From: an uncultured Carboxylicivirga sp.
Lineage (GTDB): Bacteria; Bacteroidota; Bacteroidia; Bacteroidales; Marinilabiliaceae
Assembly (NCBI GenBank): GCA_947491945.1
Contig: CANLLN010000004.1
Coordinates: 211,552 to 275,551 of the forward strand
DNA length: 64,000 nucleotides
Direction: 5' to 3'
Shown: positions 35,076 to 43,546 of the stretch, in pieces
How the letters are laid out: the number at the start of each line of letters is the position of its first letter
How positions within the stretch are numbered: position 1 is the stretch's first letter
Made by a program: the position numbers and the translations under genes
The notes under the pieces: model-generated
Database searches by the model: none
Seen by the model: the letters and a program-made list of their open reading frames with translations, nothing else
Told to the model about the DNA's origin: nothing

Positions 35076-35951
35076 ATGCCTTGGGAAAAAAGATGGTTTC
35101 AGTTCGCCGTGCTGCTATTACTGGGTTTGGTTTGGGGGAGTTCGTTTATCCTAATGAAGATCGGTCTGAAAAGTTTTACCAATATACAAGTGGCTACGCT
35201 GCGCATGGGTTTCGCTTCTATGTTTTTGTTGCCCTGGGCCCTTCGATACATCCGGACTCTAAAGCGGCCTGACGTACTGCCGCTTATTATTGCCGGCTTT
35301 GTGGGTAATTTTATACCGGCCTTTCTCTTTACCACGGCTCAAACACGCATCGATAGCTCGCTGGCAGGTATGCTTAACTCTTTAACACCCGTTTTCACTT
35401 TGCTGCTCAGTGTGTTGGTTTTTCGTATAAAAAGCCGGCTTAGCCAGTTTATTGGCATTGGTATGGGTTTGTTGGGTGCATTGGGCTTAATTGTATCGGG
35501 CGAGGATGTGGCGCTGAGTAACCTTAATGCTTATGCTTTTTTTGTGGTGGCTGCCACAATTTGCTATGCCGTTAATATTAACGTAGTGAAAGCCTATCTT
35601 ACGCACCTCAGTGGAATACGGATTACCGCCCTGTCCTTCTTCTTTTTTGGTCCTTTGGCTGCCGTCATTTTTTTCAGCACCGATATTCAAGCTGCCACAC
35701 TGAATGCCCATTGGCAGCTTCACCTGGGAGCCATGATTTTGCTCGGACTTGTGGGTACGGCAAGCGCCATGCTGCTGATGAATACGCTCATAAAATACAG
35801 CTCGCCGGTGTTTGCCTCCTCCGTAACCTATGTGATTCCAATCTTTGCCATTATGTGGGGATTGTTAGATGGTGAGCAGGTTACCGCTTATCACCTACTG
35901 TTTATGGGTGTTGTGCTGTTCGGCGTGTACTTGATTAACCGGGGGAAGTAA
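35076..35951 (+). CDS. EamA/DMT-superfamily transporter
   Basis: 291-residue inner-membrane exporter with about ten transmembrane helices arranged as two EamA repeats. The start LLLLGLVWGSSFILMKIGLKSFTNIQVATLRMGFASMFLLPW is the usual first EamA half, and GTASAMLLMNTLIKYSSPVFASSVTYVIPIFAIMWGLLDGEQ is the second. Members export metabolites or amino acids; the substrate is unknown here. A decayed copy of its early coding region lies at about 46116-46160 on the far side of the Sus island. A small hairpin (ACGCC/GGCGT, 36009-36023) and the terminator at 36189 follow. Confidence 0.9.
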   Translation: MPWEKRWFQFAVLLLLGLVWGSSFILMKIGLKSFTNIQVATLRMGFASMFLLPWALRYIRTLKRPDVLPLIIAGFVGNFIPAFLFTTAQTRIDSSLAGMLNSLTPVFTLLLSVLVFRIKSRLSQFIGIGMGLLGALGLIVSGEDVALSNLNAYAFFVVAATICYAVNINVVKAYLTHLSGIRITALSFFFFGPLAAVIFFSTDIQAATLNAHWQLHLGAMILLGLVGTASAMLLMNTLIKYSSPVFASSVTYVIPIFAIMWGLLDGEQVTAYHLLFMGVVLFGVYLINRGK

Positions 35952-36172
35952 GGTGCAGACGGAGATTTCATGGCGTTTTCTTATTTCTAACATTATAAAC
36001 TACTCTATACGCCTTAAGGGCGTCTGATATTGGCATTCTTTTTTTAGTAGCCAGATGAAAATATTGTTGTTCTATGAAACGGCTCTCTATTACACAGCAC
36101 TGGTAAAGAACTGTTCGGTCGGTACTTAATTAATAGTGTGCTTTTACAACTACCTACTCGTCATGCGAATAA

Positions 36173-36317
36173 TTATAAGTATCATAACAAAGCCCTGCCA
36201 TAAGATTATCCGTCCTTAAGGCAGGGCTTTTTTTGACTCAATACTATATCGACAAATCGTGAGTTGAATTATTTAAGTCGGCATGACGAATACTTTATTT
36301 TTTGCGCCTTGCAAATC
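36173..36317. repeat. Island-flanking repeat, left copy
   Basis: About 145 bp beginning TTATAAGTATCATAACAAAG and ending TTTTTTGCGCCTTGCAAATC is repeated at 46231-46359 in the same orientation with a few substitutions and one deletion of roughly 16 bp. It contains the terminator at 36189-36234. The two copies enclose the susC-to-phosphatase block. Confidence 0.88.
36189..36234 (+). terminator. Terminator downstream of the EamA gene (repeat copy A)
   Basis: 11-bp stem AAAGCCCTGCC / GGCAGGGCTTT followed by a continuing T-run to 36234. Confidence 0.9.
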
Positions 36318-36363
36318 AGTCCCACTACTCATCTCTTCTAATACTTACTTGGCTGGAACGTTA

Positions 36364-36420
36364 TTTAAAGTTTTGGTGAATTCCATTTAACCTTCAGGTA
36401 ACATTCCGTGAGTTCTTTTG
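36364..36420 (+). promoter_or_regulatory. Putative Pho box and promoter of susC operon
   Basis: Repeats TTTAACC (36386) and GGTAACA (36397) are 11 bp apart; weaker partial copies lie at 36375 (GGTGAAT) and 36364 (TTTAAAG). The -7 element TTCTTTTG (36413-36420, one mismatch to TAnnTTTG) begins 9 bp after the last repeat, exactly as in the porin promoter, and both -7 boxes are followed by CAGC. Weaker than the porin box but the same layout. Confidence 0.55.
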
Positions 36421-36579
36421 CAGCGATTAATAAATCGAATGGAAACATAAACCCAAAAACATGATGTTACAATGTGAAGAGAGTGATTGATGATGGAGTA
36501 AGCGTTTATTAAAACCAAAAGCAGGACATGCGCCAACATGTCCCACAAAAAAGATTAAAATTTAAAACACGACAAAATT

Positions 36580-39500
36580 ATGAAAAAAGAATATTTTTTC
36601 ATTGAATACCGTAATTTCATGCCAGTATCGAAATGGTTAAAGATTACAAAATTAGCCACCTTGTTACTTTTCATGGGAACCTTACAAGGTTTTGCTCTCA
36701 ATGGTTCAGACCAGACAGAAGAGGAGTTTAAAAAAGAACCAGGTGCGAATGCATTAGCCTTGCATGAATCAATTGTGAATAGTGAAGACCAGGTTGGTAA
36801 GCTGCAGGATGTTCAGCTGCTTACCGGTAAGGTTATTGATGCTTCTGGTGAGCCGATTCCTGGCGTAACCGTTTCCTTAAAAGGCACAACAATCGGTACG
36901 GTCACCAATTTTGACGGGGAATTTACCCTTTCAACAGATCAAACGGGCGACGTGCTGTTATTTTCTTTTATAGGTATGAAAACGGTTGAAGTGCAGATTG
37001 ACAACCGCGAAGTCTATGAAGTGGTGATGCAGGACGAGACTGTTGGTCTTGAGGAGGTTGTAGCCATTGGTTACGGTAAGGCTAAGAAAGGCGAATTGTC
37101 AACGTCCATCGCCACGGTAGAAGGGGTTGAAAAAATGAGCAGCCGTGCCATTAAGTCAACCGAAGATTTTCTGCAGGGCAATGTGGCCGGCGTAACAGTG
37201 GTGCAAGATGGTGGCGACCCCACGAGCACCCCCAATGTGGTGATTCGCGGAGTCGGTTCGGTAAACAACGAGTCGCCCCTGTGGGTGGTGGATGGCATGC
37301 CTTATTATGGTGGGCCTTTAAACCCGAACGACATCGAGAGCATGACCATTTTAAAAGATGCGGCATCGGCTTCTATTTATGGTGCACAGGCTTCTTCTGG
37401 TGTTATAGTGGTCACCACAAAAAGTGGTAAAGAAGGTAAGCCAAAGGTGAATGTGGATCTTTACACGGGTGTGCAAACAGCCAATAAGCTGCCAACGCCC
37501 TTAACGGCTCAGGAGCAGAGCATGGCTTACAATATTGCCACCGATAACGCGGGACAAGGACGTTTGCCGGCGCACGACGCGGCTCAAAACCCATGGGGTG
37601 CTGTAAACCGTACCAACTGGGTGGATGCCATCTTTAGAAACGCCAGCGTGTATAATGCTAATATTTCGCTTAGCGGTGGTAATGATAAGGGACGTTATAT
37701 GACCTCGTTTAATTACCAGGATCGGGAAGGTTTATTAGTTGGTACCAATTCTAAGAAGTTTGGGTTTCGTATGAAGTCGGAGTATGACCTCAGTGATAAA
37801 ATTACCGTGGGCGAAAATTTTTATCTGACGCATAACAACGCGGTGGGCGCAAATACCAGCTCCAGCTATTCGGGGGCCATTATTAATGCCATTTACATGC
37901 CTTCGGCGGCACCTGTTTATGATGAGGATGGTGCCTATCATGGGGTAGCCCCTGAAGGGTCGATCTTTGCAGGTGCCTATGGCGATGTTTATAACCCGGT
38001 GGCCTTATTAAAACGTCCCAATGTAAACAATCCAACTACTACCTATAATGCCAATGCATATATCGATGCCGATATTGTTGAGGGCTTGAAGTTCCGTTCA
38101 TCGTTTTCTTATGATATTGTGAGCGATGATTATAAAAAGTTTACGCCGATGATTCCGGAATCCGGGCGGCGCACAGAAATGAATTATCTGGATCAAAGCT
38201 GGTCGGATCGTCATAAGTGGATTTGGGATAACCAATTGACCTACAATGTGGATTTTGGCAAGCACAAGCTGGACTTAACCGGTGTGTATTCATCTCAGAA
38301 AACCAATTACGAAGCTAACGACGTTCATTTGCAGGGATTCTCGCAGGAAGCCGATTGGTACCAGTATATGGAGAATGGTGAAGAGATGATTGAATGGGGT
38401 AGTGACGTTTACGAAGATGCTTTAACCTCGGCCATCGGACGGGTGCGCTACAATTACGCCGATAAATATTACCTGTCGGGTAGCATTCGTTCAGATCGTA
38501 CCTCCCGATTAGACAAGGCTAATAACAGCGATGTATTTTCTTCAGTTTCTGCTGCCTGGCGCGTGTCATCTGAGCCCTTTATGCAATCCCTGAGCTGGAT
38601 TAATTCATTAAAGCTTCGCTTATCGTGGGGTCAGATTGGTAATATTCAATCGGTGGGTTACTATGCTTACAACGTACCGTTGTCATCGCACCGGCCTTAC
38701 TTGGGAGCACAACCGACATACTTGCCCGGTTATTATGTGGGACAGCAATCCAACAGAAACCTTAAATGGGAGACCTCTGAGACTTATGATGCCGGCATTG
38801 ATATGACTTTGCTGGATAATAAACTGGAAGTAGTGGCCGATTATTTCTGGAAATACACCAACGATATGATTATGACCAATTCGGCTGATCCGCATACGGG
38901 TGTAAGTAAAGGGCCTACCTCCAACGTGGGAACGGTTAAAAACTGGGGCTATGAGTTAGGACTGACCTACCGCGACCACAGCAAGCCGTTTAAGTATTCA
39001 GTGGGCCTTAACCTTTCTTCGATACAAAATGAGCTGCAGGATTTAGAAGGTTACACCAGCGACTATATCGCTCATAATAACAATGTACGTGGTACCTTGT
39101 ATCCTTACCGTTCGATGCCCGGTGAATCGTTGTACTCTTTCTACCTGATACCTTGTGAGGGTACATTCAAGAGTCAGGCTGAAGTGGATGCCCACGCCCG
39201 GAATGGTGCCCTGATTCAGCCCAATGCCCAGCCCGGTGATCTTAAATTTACCGATGTAGACGGCGATGGACAAATTACCGATGGTGATCGTATCTTCCAT
39301 GGCAATGCCTTCCCCGACTTTACCTATTCCATGAATTTCTCGGCCGAATACAAGGGGTTTGATTTAGCTATGCTATGGCAAGGGGTTGGTCAAACACAAG
39401 TATTTAATGGTTATAAATACTCGGCCTATAATATGGCAGAACAAACATATAACCGCGATAACCGTGTGCTGAATGCCTGGTCGGAAAGCAATAGGGGCTC

Positions 39501-39801
39501 AAACATACCACGCCTTCAAACCGTTGACAATAACCGGAATTTTGGAACCAACTCAACCTGGTACCTGGAAGATGCCGCTTATCTGCGCCTGAAAAACCTG
39601 ACCTTAGGTTACACCTTACCAGCGTCTACATTGAATAAATTAGTTGAGGGCTCGTCATTGCGGGTTTATGTTTCAGCGGAAAACCTACTGACCATCACCG
39701 ATTATTCCGGTATGGATCCTGAAGTAGGAGGTATTGGTTTCGATGTGGGTAACTATCCTGTAGCCCGCGTATTGTCGGCCGGTTTATCGCTTTCTTTTTA
39801 A
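36580..39801 (+). CDS. SusC/RagA-family TonB-dependent outer-membrane transporter
   Basis: 1073-residue outer-membrane channel that, with the lipoprotein SusD, imports large ligands using TonB energy. After a signal region (KLATLLLFMGTLQGFALNG) there is a carboxypeptidase-D regulatory-like domain at about 80-165 (LTGKVIDASGEPIPGVTVSLKG), a TonB-box-like stretch (EEVVAIGYGKAKKGELS), the plug (VQDGGDPTSTPNVVIRGVGS, LWVVDGMPY, LKDAASASIYGAQASSGVIVVTTKSG) and a 22-strand barrel ending VLSAGLSLSF. First gene of a six-gene block whose other members are SusD and four phosphoester-cleaving enzymes, so an organophosphate ligand is inferred rather than a plain glycan. No sigma/anti-sigma or hybrid regulator is attached. 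Confidence 0.95.
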   Translation: MKKEYFFIEYRNFMPVSKWLKITKLATLLLFMGTLQGFALNGSDQTEEEFKKEPGANALALHESIVNSEDQVGKLQDVQLLTGKVIDASGEPIPGVTVSLKGTTIGTVTNFDGEFTLSTDQTGDVLLFSFIGMKTVEVQIDNREVYEVVMQDETVGLEEVVAIGYGKAKKGELSTSIATVEGVEKMSSRAIKSTEDFLQGNVAGVTVVQDGGDPTSTPNVVIRGVGSVNNESPLWVVDGMPYYGGPLNPNDIESMTILKDAASASIYGAQASSGVIVVTTKSGKEGKPKVNVDLYTGVQTANKLPTPLTAQEQSMAYNIATDNAGQGRLPAHDAAQNPWGAVNRTNWVDAIFRNASVYNANISLSGGNDKGRYMTSFNYQDREGLLVGTNSKKFGFRMKSEYDLSDKITVGENFYLTHNNAVGANTSSSYSGAIINAIYMPSAAPVYDEDGAYHGVAPEGSIFAGAYGDVYNPVALLKRPNVNNPTTTYNANAYIDADIVEGLKFRSSFSYDIVSDDYKKFTPMIPESGRRTEMNYLDQSWSDRHKWIWDNQLTYNVDFGKHKLDLTGVYSSQKTNYEANDVHLQGFSQEADWYQYMENGEEMIEWGSDVYEDALTSAIGRVRYNYADKYYLSGSIRSDRTSRLDKANNSDVFSSVSAAWRVSSEPFMQSLSWINSLKLRLSWGQIGNIQSVGYYAYNVPLSSHRPYLGAQPTYLPGYYVGQQSNRNLKWETSETYDAGIDMTLLDNKLEVVADYFWKYTNDMIMTNSADPHTGVSKGPTSNVGTVKNWGYELGLTYRDHSKPFKYSVGLNLSSIQNELQDLEGYTSDYIAHNNNVRGTLYPYRSMPGESLYSFYLIPCEGTFKSQAEVDAHARNGALIQPNAQPGDLKFTDVDGDGQITDGDRIFHGNAFPDFTYSMNFSAEYKGFDLAMLWQGVGQTQVFNGYKYSAYNMAEQTYNRDNRVLNAWSESNRGSNIPRLQTVDNNRNFGTNSTWYLEDAAYLRLKNLTLGYTLPASTLNKLVEGSSLRVYVSAENLLTITDYSGMDPEVGGIGFDVGNYPVARVLSAGLSLSF

Positions 39802-39836
39802 GCTTCAAACAAATCAAACAGAATAAAAGAAAAATA

Positions 39837-41423
39837 GTGATGAAAAAGATTCAATTATTAAAATATATATTACCTGCACTGTTAATCGGAAGCCTGATCA
39901 GTTGTTCAGACGATTTTACCGACCTGGTGCCCAAAGGAAGTGCCACGCAGGGTAACTTCTGGCAAAATGAGGCCGATGCCCTGGCGGGTGCCAATGCCAT
40001 GTACTATTACATGAAAGATGAAGACATGTTTACCCGCGGTTTTATGTGGTACATTAATGCCTCCGACGATATGATTACAGGACGGGTGAATGCCAAAGCA
40101 GATGCGGCTGTTTACTTTAACCTGAGTGGCGACGAGGGGTATTTCAGTTGGATGTATCCACAGAGTTATAAGGTGATACGCCGGGCCAACGATGTGATTG
40201 CGAATGTACCTGCTATCGATATGGACGAAAACCTGAAACAGCGCATTCTCGGTGAAGCTTATTTTATGCGTGGCTTCCACTATTTCTGGTTGGCACACAC
40301 CTATGGTGATAATGGCGCTAACGGCGGTGTACCCATCATCACCGAAGCCAATATGTTTGACGACCAATTTACCCGACCGGCCAGTGTGATTGACAATTAC
40401 GAGCATATTGTCAGCGATCTGGAAAAGGCGGCTGAGCTCTTGCCATTATTTACTGAATACGCCAGTGAAGACCTGGGGCGGGCGCATAAAGATGCTGCGT
40501 TGGCTTATATCGCTAAAACGAATCTGTATTGGGCACAATACGATGAGTCTAAATGGGCCGAGGTGGTGCGCTATTGCGATATGGTAACGAATTCGGGCTC
40601 TAACAGGCATGTGCTGGATACGGATAATCCGGATCTTGACTTCCGCAATGTATTTACCGCTGAGAACGATTTTGGACCCGAGTATATCTGGTCGGCCGTT
40701 TCGGGCGTGGATGCCGGCAGTAAGTTACCCGGTGTGATGCTGGAGAACAAAGGCTGGGGCGATTACAATGGTTGGGGTTATTATCAGCCAACATTAGAGT
40801 TGTATAACGCTTTTGAAGCAGGTGATGCGCGTCTTAAAGCTACTATTTTAGAATTCGGACAGGAATTTAAATGGTTTGGCGAAACCCGTCAATACGCCTC
40901 ACAAAACTCACAAAGTGGCTTCCAGTTTAATAAATACATGGAGCCTTATGGCTATGACAATCCGGTAGGAACGACCATTAATCCTAATGGTAATGCACCT
41001 ACAACCATTGCCGATGTGCCCATCTTGCGCTATTCTGAAATTGTGCTGATGAAAGCAGAGGCCTTGCTGATGCAAGGACAAAATGCGGATCTGGATATTA
41101 ATGCCATACGCGATCGGGCTGGCTTAGCGCTACTAAGCGGCGCTACCATGGATGATCTGAAGCAGGAGCGCCGGGTGGAGTTCGCCGGTGAGTTTGCCAA
41201 TCGCCACTTCGACCTGGTTCGCTGGGGCGATGCAGATAGCATTTATGCTTTGCCATTGCACGGCCGCGAGCATGCCGATAAAACGGATCCTTCATCGGCG
41301 TATACCATTAAAGAAGTGCGTCCGGCGCGTCCGCAGTTTGACCCGGAAGTACATCATGTATGGGTGATTCCTAATAATGTGATTGATGTATCGGGTATTG
41401 AGCAGAATAAAGGCTGGAAATAA
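39837..41423 (+). CDS. SusD/RagB-family surface lipoprotein
   Basis: 528 residues with a lipoprotein signal (LLIGSLISC, Cys23; surface-type SDDF follows). The N-terminal NFWQNEADALAGANAMYYYM, internal LGEAYFMRGFHYFWLAHTYGD (TPR helix typical of SusD) and C-terminal EIVLMKAEALLMQG, LKQERRVEFAGEFANRHFDLVRWG are standard RagB/SusD blocks. It forms the lid of the SusC channel and binds the ligand at the cell surface. It starts 35 bp after susC. The ligand cannot be predicted from sequence; the neighbours suggest a phosphorylated compound. Confidence 0.95.
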   Translation: MMKKIQLLKYILPALLIGSLISCSDDFTDLVPKGSATQGNFWQNEADALAGANAMYYYMKDEDMFTRGFMWYINASDDMITGRVNAKADAAVYFNLSGDEGYFSWMYPQSYKVIRRANDVIANVPAIDMDENLKQRILGEAYFMRGFHYFWLAHTYGDNGANGGVPIITEANMFDDQFTRPASVIDNYEHIVSDLEKAAELLPLFTEYASEDLGRAHKDAALAYIAKTNLYWAQYDESKWAEVVRYCDMVTNSGSNRHVLDTDNPDLDFRNVFTAENDFGPEYIWSAVSGVDAGSKLPGVMLENKGWGDYNGWGYYQPTLELYNAFEAGDARLKATILEFGQEFKWFGETRQYASQNSQSGFQFNKYMEPYGYDNPVGTTINPNGNAPTTIADVPILRYSEIVLMKAEALLMQGQNADLDINAIRDRAGLALLSGATMDDLKQERRVEFAGEFANRHFDLVRWGDADSIYALPLHGREHADKTDPSSAYTIKEVRPARPQFDPEVHHVWVIPNNVIDVSGIEQNKGWK

Positions 41424-41455
41424 AATAATTCCTGTGTTGATAATAATGTGATTTC

Positions 41456-41491
41456 AAGGATGCCGGGCTCTTTATGCTGTCCGGCATCCTT
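41456..41491 (+). promoter_or_regulatory. Hairpin between susD and the phosphodiesterase gene
   Basis: AAGGATGCCGG (41456-41466) and CCGGCATCCTT (41481-41491) form a perfect 11-bp stem with a 14-nt loop. There is no strong T-run (ATTAAT follows), so it may act as a partial terminator or 3'-end stabiliser for susCD mRNA. Confidence 0.7.
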
Positions 41492-41504
41492 ATTAATACT
41501 AGAA

Positions 41505-42362
41505 ATGATGATGAAAAGCCTGTCTATATTTTTCCTTATAGCCTGTTTGTTAGCGAATAGCCATGCATTTCCGCAAAAGGCGGGAGGGTCTCCACTGGCT
41601 TGTGCGGCCGGTCATGCCCATAACGATTACCGCCACACGCATCCTTTGCACGATGCCCTCACTTACCGTTTTAAAAGTATTGAGGTGGATGTTTTTCCCC
41701 TGGGTGATTCACTCTATGTGGCACACGACGATTACGAAATTACTGAAGGTCGTACGCTTCCTTCGCTTTACCTTGATCCGCTGTTAAAAGTGGTGAAGGA
41801 TAACCAGGGCTCTGTTTATGGCGATGGCAGCGAGGTGTTGCTTGTGATTGACATTAAAAGAGATGCTGTTCGCTCGTTTTTATTATTAGAGCAAATTTTA
41901 TCCGATTATCAGTCCTTACTATCCACTTACGATGAAGCCGGCCTGACTAAAAAGGCGGTGAAAGTGATTATTTCCGGTGGAAGGGCGATTGACACCCTGC
42001 TGACCCGTAAAAGCGGTCACATATTTTTGGATGGGCGCATGAATGAGCTGGACACAGCGATACCTGCCCATCTGATGCCTTTAGTAAGTGGTGCATGGGG
42101 TGATTTCTTCAGCTGGGATGGCACAGGGCTTATGCCTGATGTTGAGCAAAAGCGCTTGGCTTCGCTGGCGGGCAAAGCGCGTGCAGCCGGTTCGCTGCTG
42201 CGTTTTTGGGGAGCGCCCAATCATAGCGCTCAAGTGAAGCGTAATGTGTGGAACTGTTTATCTGCCGAGCCCAACGTACTAATTGGGGCGGATGACTTAA
42301 AAGCTTTGCGCACATTTTACACCGAAAAAGCCGGTCAATACCCCTTAAGTGATAAAAAATAA
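41505..42362 (+). CDS. PI-PLC/GDPD-like phosphodiesterase (AIM6-type), secreted
   Basis: 285 residues from ATG 41505, which begins the signal peptide (MMMKSLSIFFLIACLLANSHA); an in-frame ATG at 41448 would run through the preceding hairpin and is rejected. The mature part is a TIM-barrel phosphodiesterase: AGHAHNDYRHTHPLHDAL and KSIEVDVFPLGDSLYVAHD contain the two His and the Glu/Asp expected of the PI-specific phospholipase C/glycerophosphodiester phosphodiesterase superfamily, closest in pattern to the AIM6 group. It should cleave a phosphodiester (for example of a phospholipid or glycerophosphodiester) in the periplasm or at the surface, feeding phosphomonoesters to the phosphatases encoded next. 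Confidence 0.85.
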   Translation: MMMKSLSIFFLIACLLANSHAFPQKAGGSPLACAAGHAHNDYRHTHPLHDALTYRFKSIEVDVFPLGDSLYVAHDDYEITEGRTLPSLYLDPLLKVVKDNQGSVYGDGSEVLLVIDIKRDAVRSFLLLEQILSDYQSLLSTYDEAGLTKKAVKVIISGGRAIDTLLTRKSGHIFLDGRMNELDTAIPAHLMPLVSGAWGDFFSWDGTGLMPDVEQKRLASLAGKARAAGSLLRFWGAPNHSAQVKRNVWNCLSAEPNVLIGADDLKALRTFYTEKAGQYPLSDKK

Positions 42363-42386
42363 ATACCTCCAAAAGACGATTAAGTT

Positions 42387-43541
42387 ATGAAGATAATGAA
42401 CTATTTAGGGCTGCTTATGGCTGCCATTCTCATAGTGGCTGCCCCAGCTGCAGGTCAGTCGCAGAACAATCAGGCTGCTGAAAAATTAACCTATACCAAT
42501 GCGCAAGCCTATCAGAAAGTGACTTTAAGTCAAAAAAAGGCGCGAAAGCTAAAAAATGTTGTGCTGATGATCGGCGACGGGATGGGGCTTCATCAGGTTT
42601 CAGCTGCCTGGGTTGCTAATCATGGCCAACTCAACCTGGATCAATTTCCAACCGTGGGACTCATGCGTACCTATGCGGCTAACCGATTGATCACCGATTC
42701 GGGGGCAGCCGGAACGGCCATGGCCACGGGACAAAAAACCAATTATCATTCCGTCGGTGTGGACACGGTAGGGCGTCCCTTGTCGTCGCTGGCCAAGCTG
42801 GCCCATGAGAAGGGTTTGTCAACCGGCGTTGTGGTTACCTGTAATCTGACGGATGCGACGCCCGCTACCTTTTGTGCTCACCATAGTGATCGGGACCAGG
42901 AAGAGCAATTGGCTCTTGACTTTTTAAGCTGTGGAGTGGATTATATTTTCGGAGGTGGGCGAAAGGTGTTCACGCAACGAACCGATCAGCGTAACTTAAT
43001 GGCCGAGATGGAAGCAGCCGGTTATCAAACACCATCGAACTGGTCTGCCACTAAAGTGCTTGAAGGGGGCAAGGTGTTTTCCGTTTTGGAAGACGGTCAG
43101 TTGCCTCTGGCAGCCGAGCGTGGCAGAGTGTTTCAGGCGGCTTGTCTGCATGCTTTGTCGCTGCTTGATAATAGCAAAGATGGCTTTTTTGCCATGTTTG
43201 AAGGTTCACGGATTGATGATTGCGGGCATTGGAATGATGTGCCCAAATTGATGGAAGAAATTTTTGATTTTGACCAGACCATTGGACGGGTGTTGCAATG
43301 GGCCGAGCAGGATGGTGAAACACTGGTGATTGTGCTGGCTGACCACGAAACGGGCGGATTGACCTTACTGGATGGCGATATCGAGACAGGTCAGGTAAGC
43401 GGTCATTTTTCTACCGGGGGGCATTCGGGCATCCTGGTGCCGGTGTATGCCTATGGTCCAGGCGCCGAACTATTTGGCGGTATTTATGAGAATACCGAGG
43501 TGTTCGAAAAGATTGTTAAATTGCTTCAACTTAAACGCTAG
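42387..43541 (+). CDS. Alkaline phosphatase (PhoA superfamily), secreted
   Basis: 384 residues with a signal peptide (LLMAAILIVAAPAAGQ). Family motifs are intact: VVLMIGDGMGLHQ (metal-binding Asp), RLITDSGAAGTAMATGQKT (nucleophilic Ser in DSGAAGTA), GVVVTCNLTDATPATFCAHHSDR, FEGSRIDDCGHWND (Asp and His metal ligands), LADHETGGL and the last His in STGGHSG. It hydrolyses phosphomonoesters to release phosphate in the periplasm. It starts 24 bp after the phosphodiesterase gene and ends 5 bp before the next phosphatase. Shorter than E. coli PhoA (about 450 residues) but normal for the Bacteroidota branch. Confidence 0.93.
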   Translation: MKIMNYLGLLMAAILIVAAPAAGQSQNNQAAEKLTYTNAQAYQKVTLSQKKARKLKNVVLMIGDGMGLHQVSAAWVANHGQLNLDQFPTVGLMRTYAANRLITDSGAAGTAMATGQKTNYHSVGVDTVGRPLSSLAKLAHEKGLSTGVVVTCNLTDATPATFCAHHSDRDQEEQLALDFLSCGVDYIFGGGRKVFTQRTDQRNLMAEMEAAGYQTPSNWSATKVLEGGKVFSVLEDGQLPLAAERGRVFQAACLHALSLLDNSKDGFFAMFEGSRIDDCGHWNDVPKLMEEIFDFDQTIGRVLQWAEQDGETLVIVLADHETGGLTLLDGDIETGQVSGHFSTGGHSGILVPVYAYGPGAELFGGIYENTEVFEKIVKLLQLKR

Positions 43542-43546
43542 TAATT

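Larger units (their letters stand above)
35952..36579. other. 628-bp intergenic region before susC
   Basis: No gene seen. It contains a small hairpin (36009-36023), the repeat copy with terminator (36173-36317), and the putative Pho box and promoter of susC (36364-36420), leaving a 5' leader of about 155 nt before the susC ATG. Confidence 0.8.

Noticed and set aside
41448..41504. Upstream start of the phosphodiesterase gene
   Set aside because: It would translate through the 41456-41491 hairpin and push the signal peptide away from the N-terminus.
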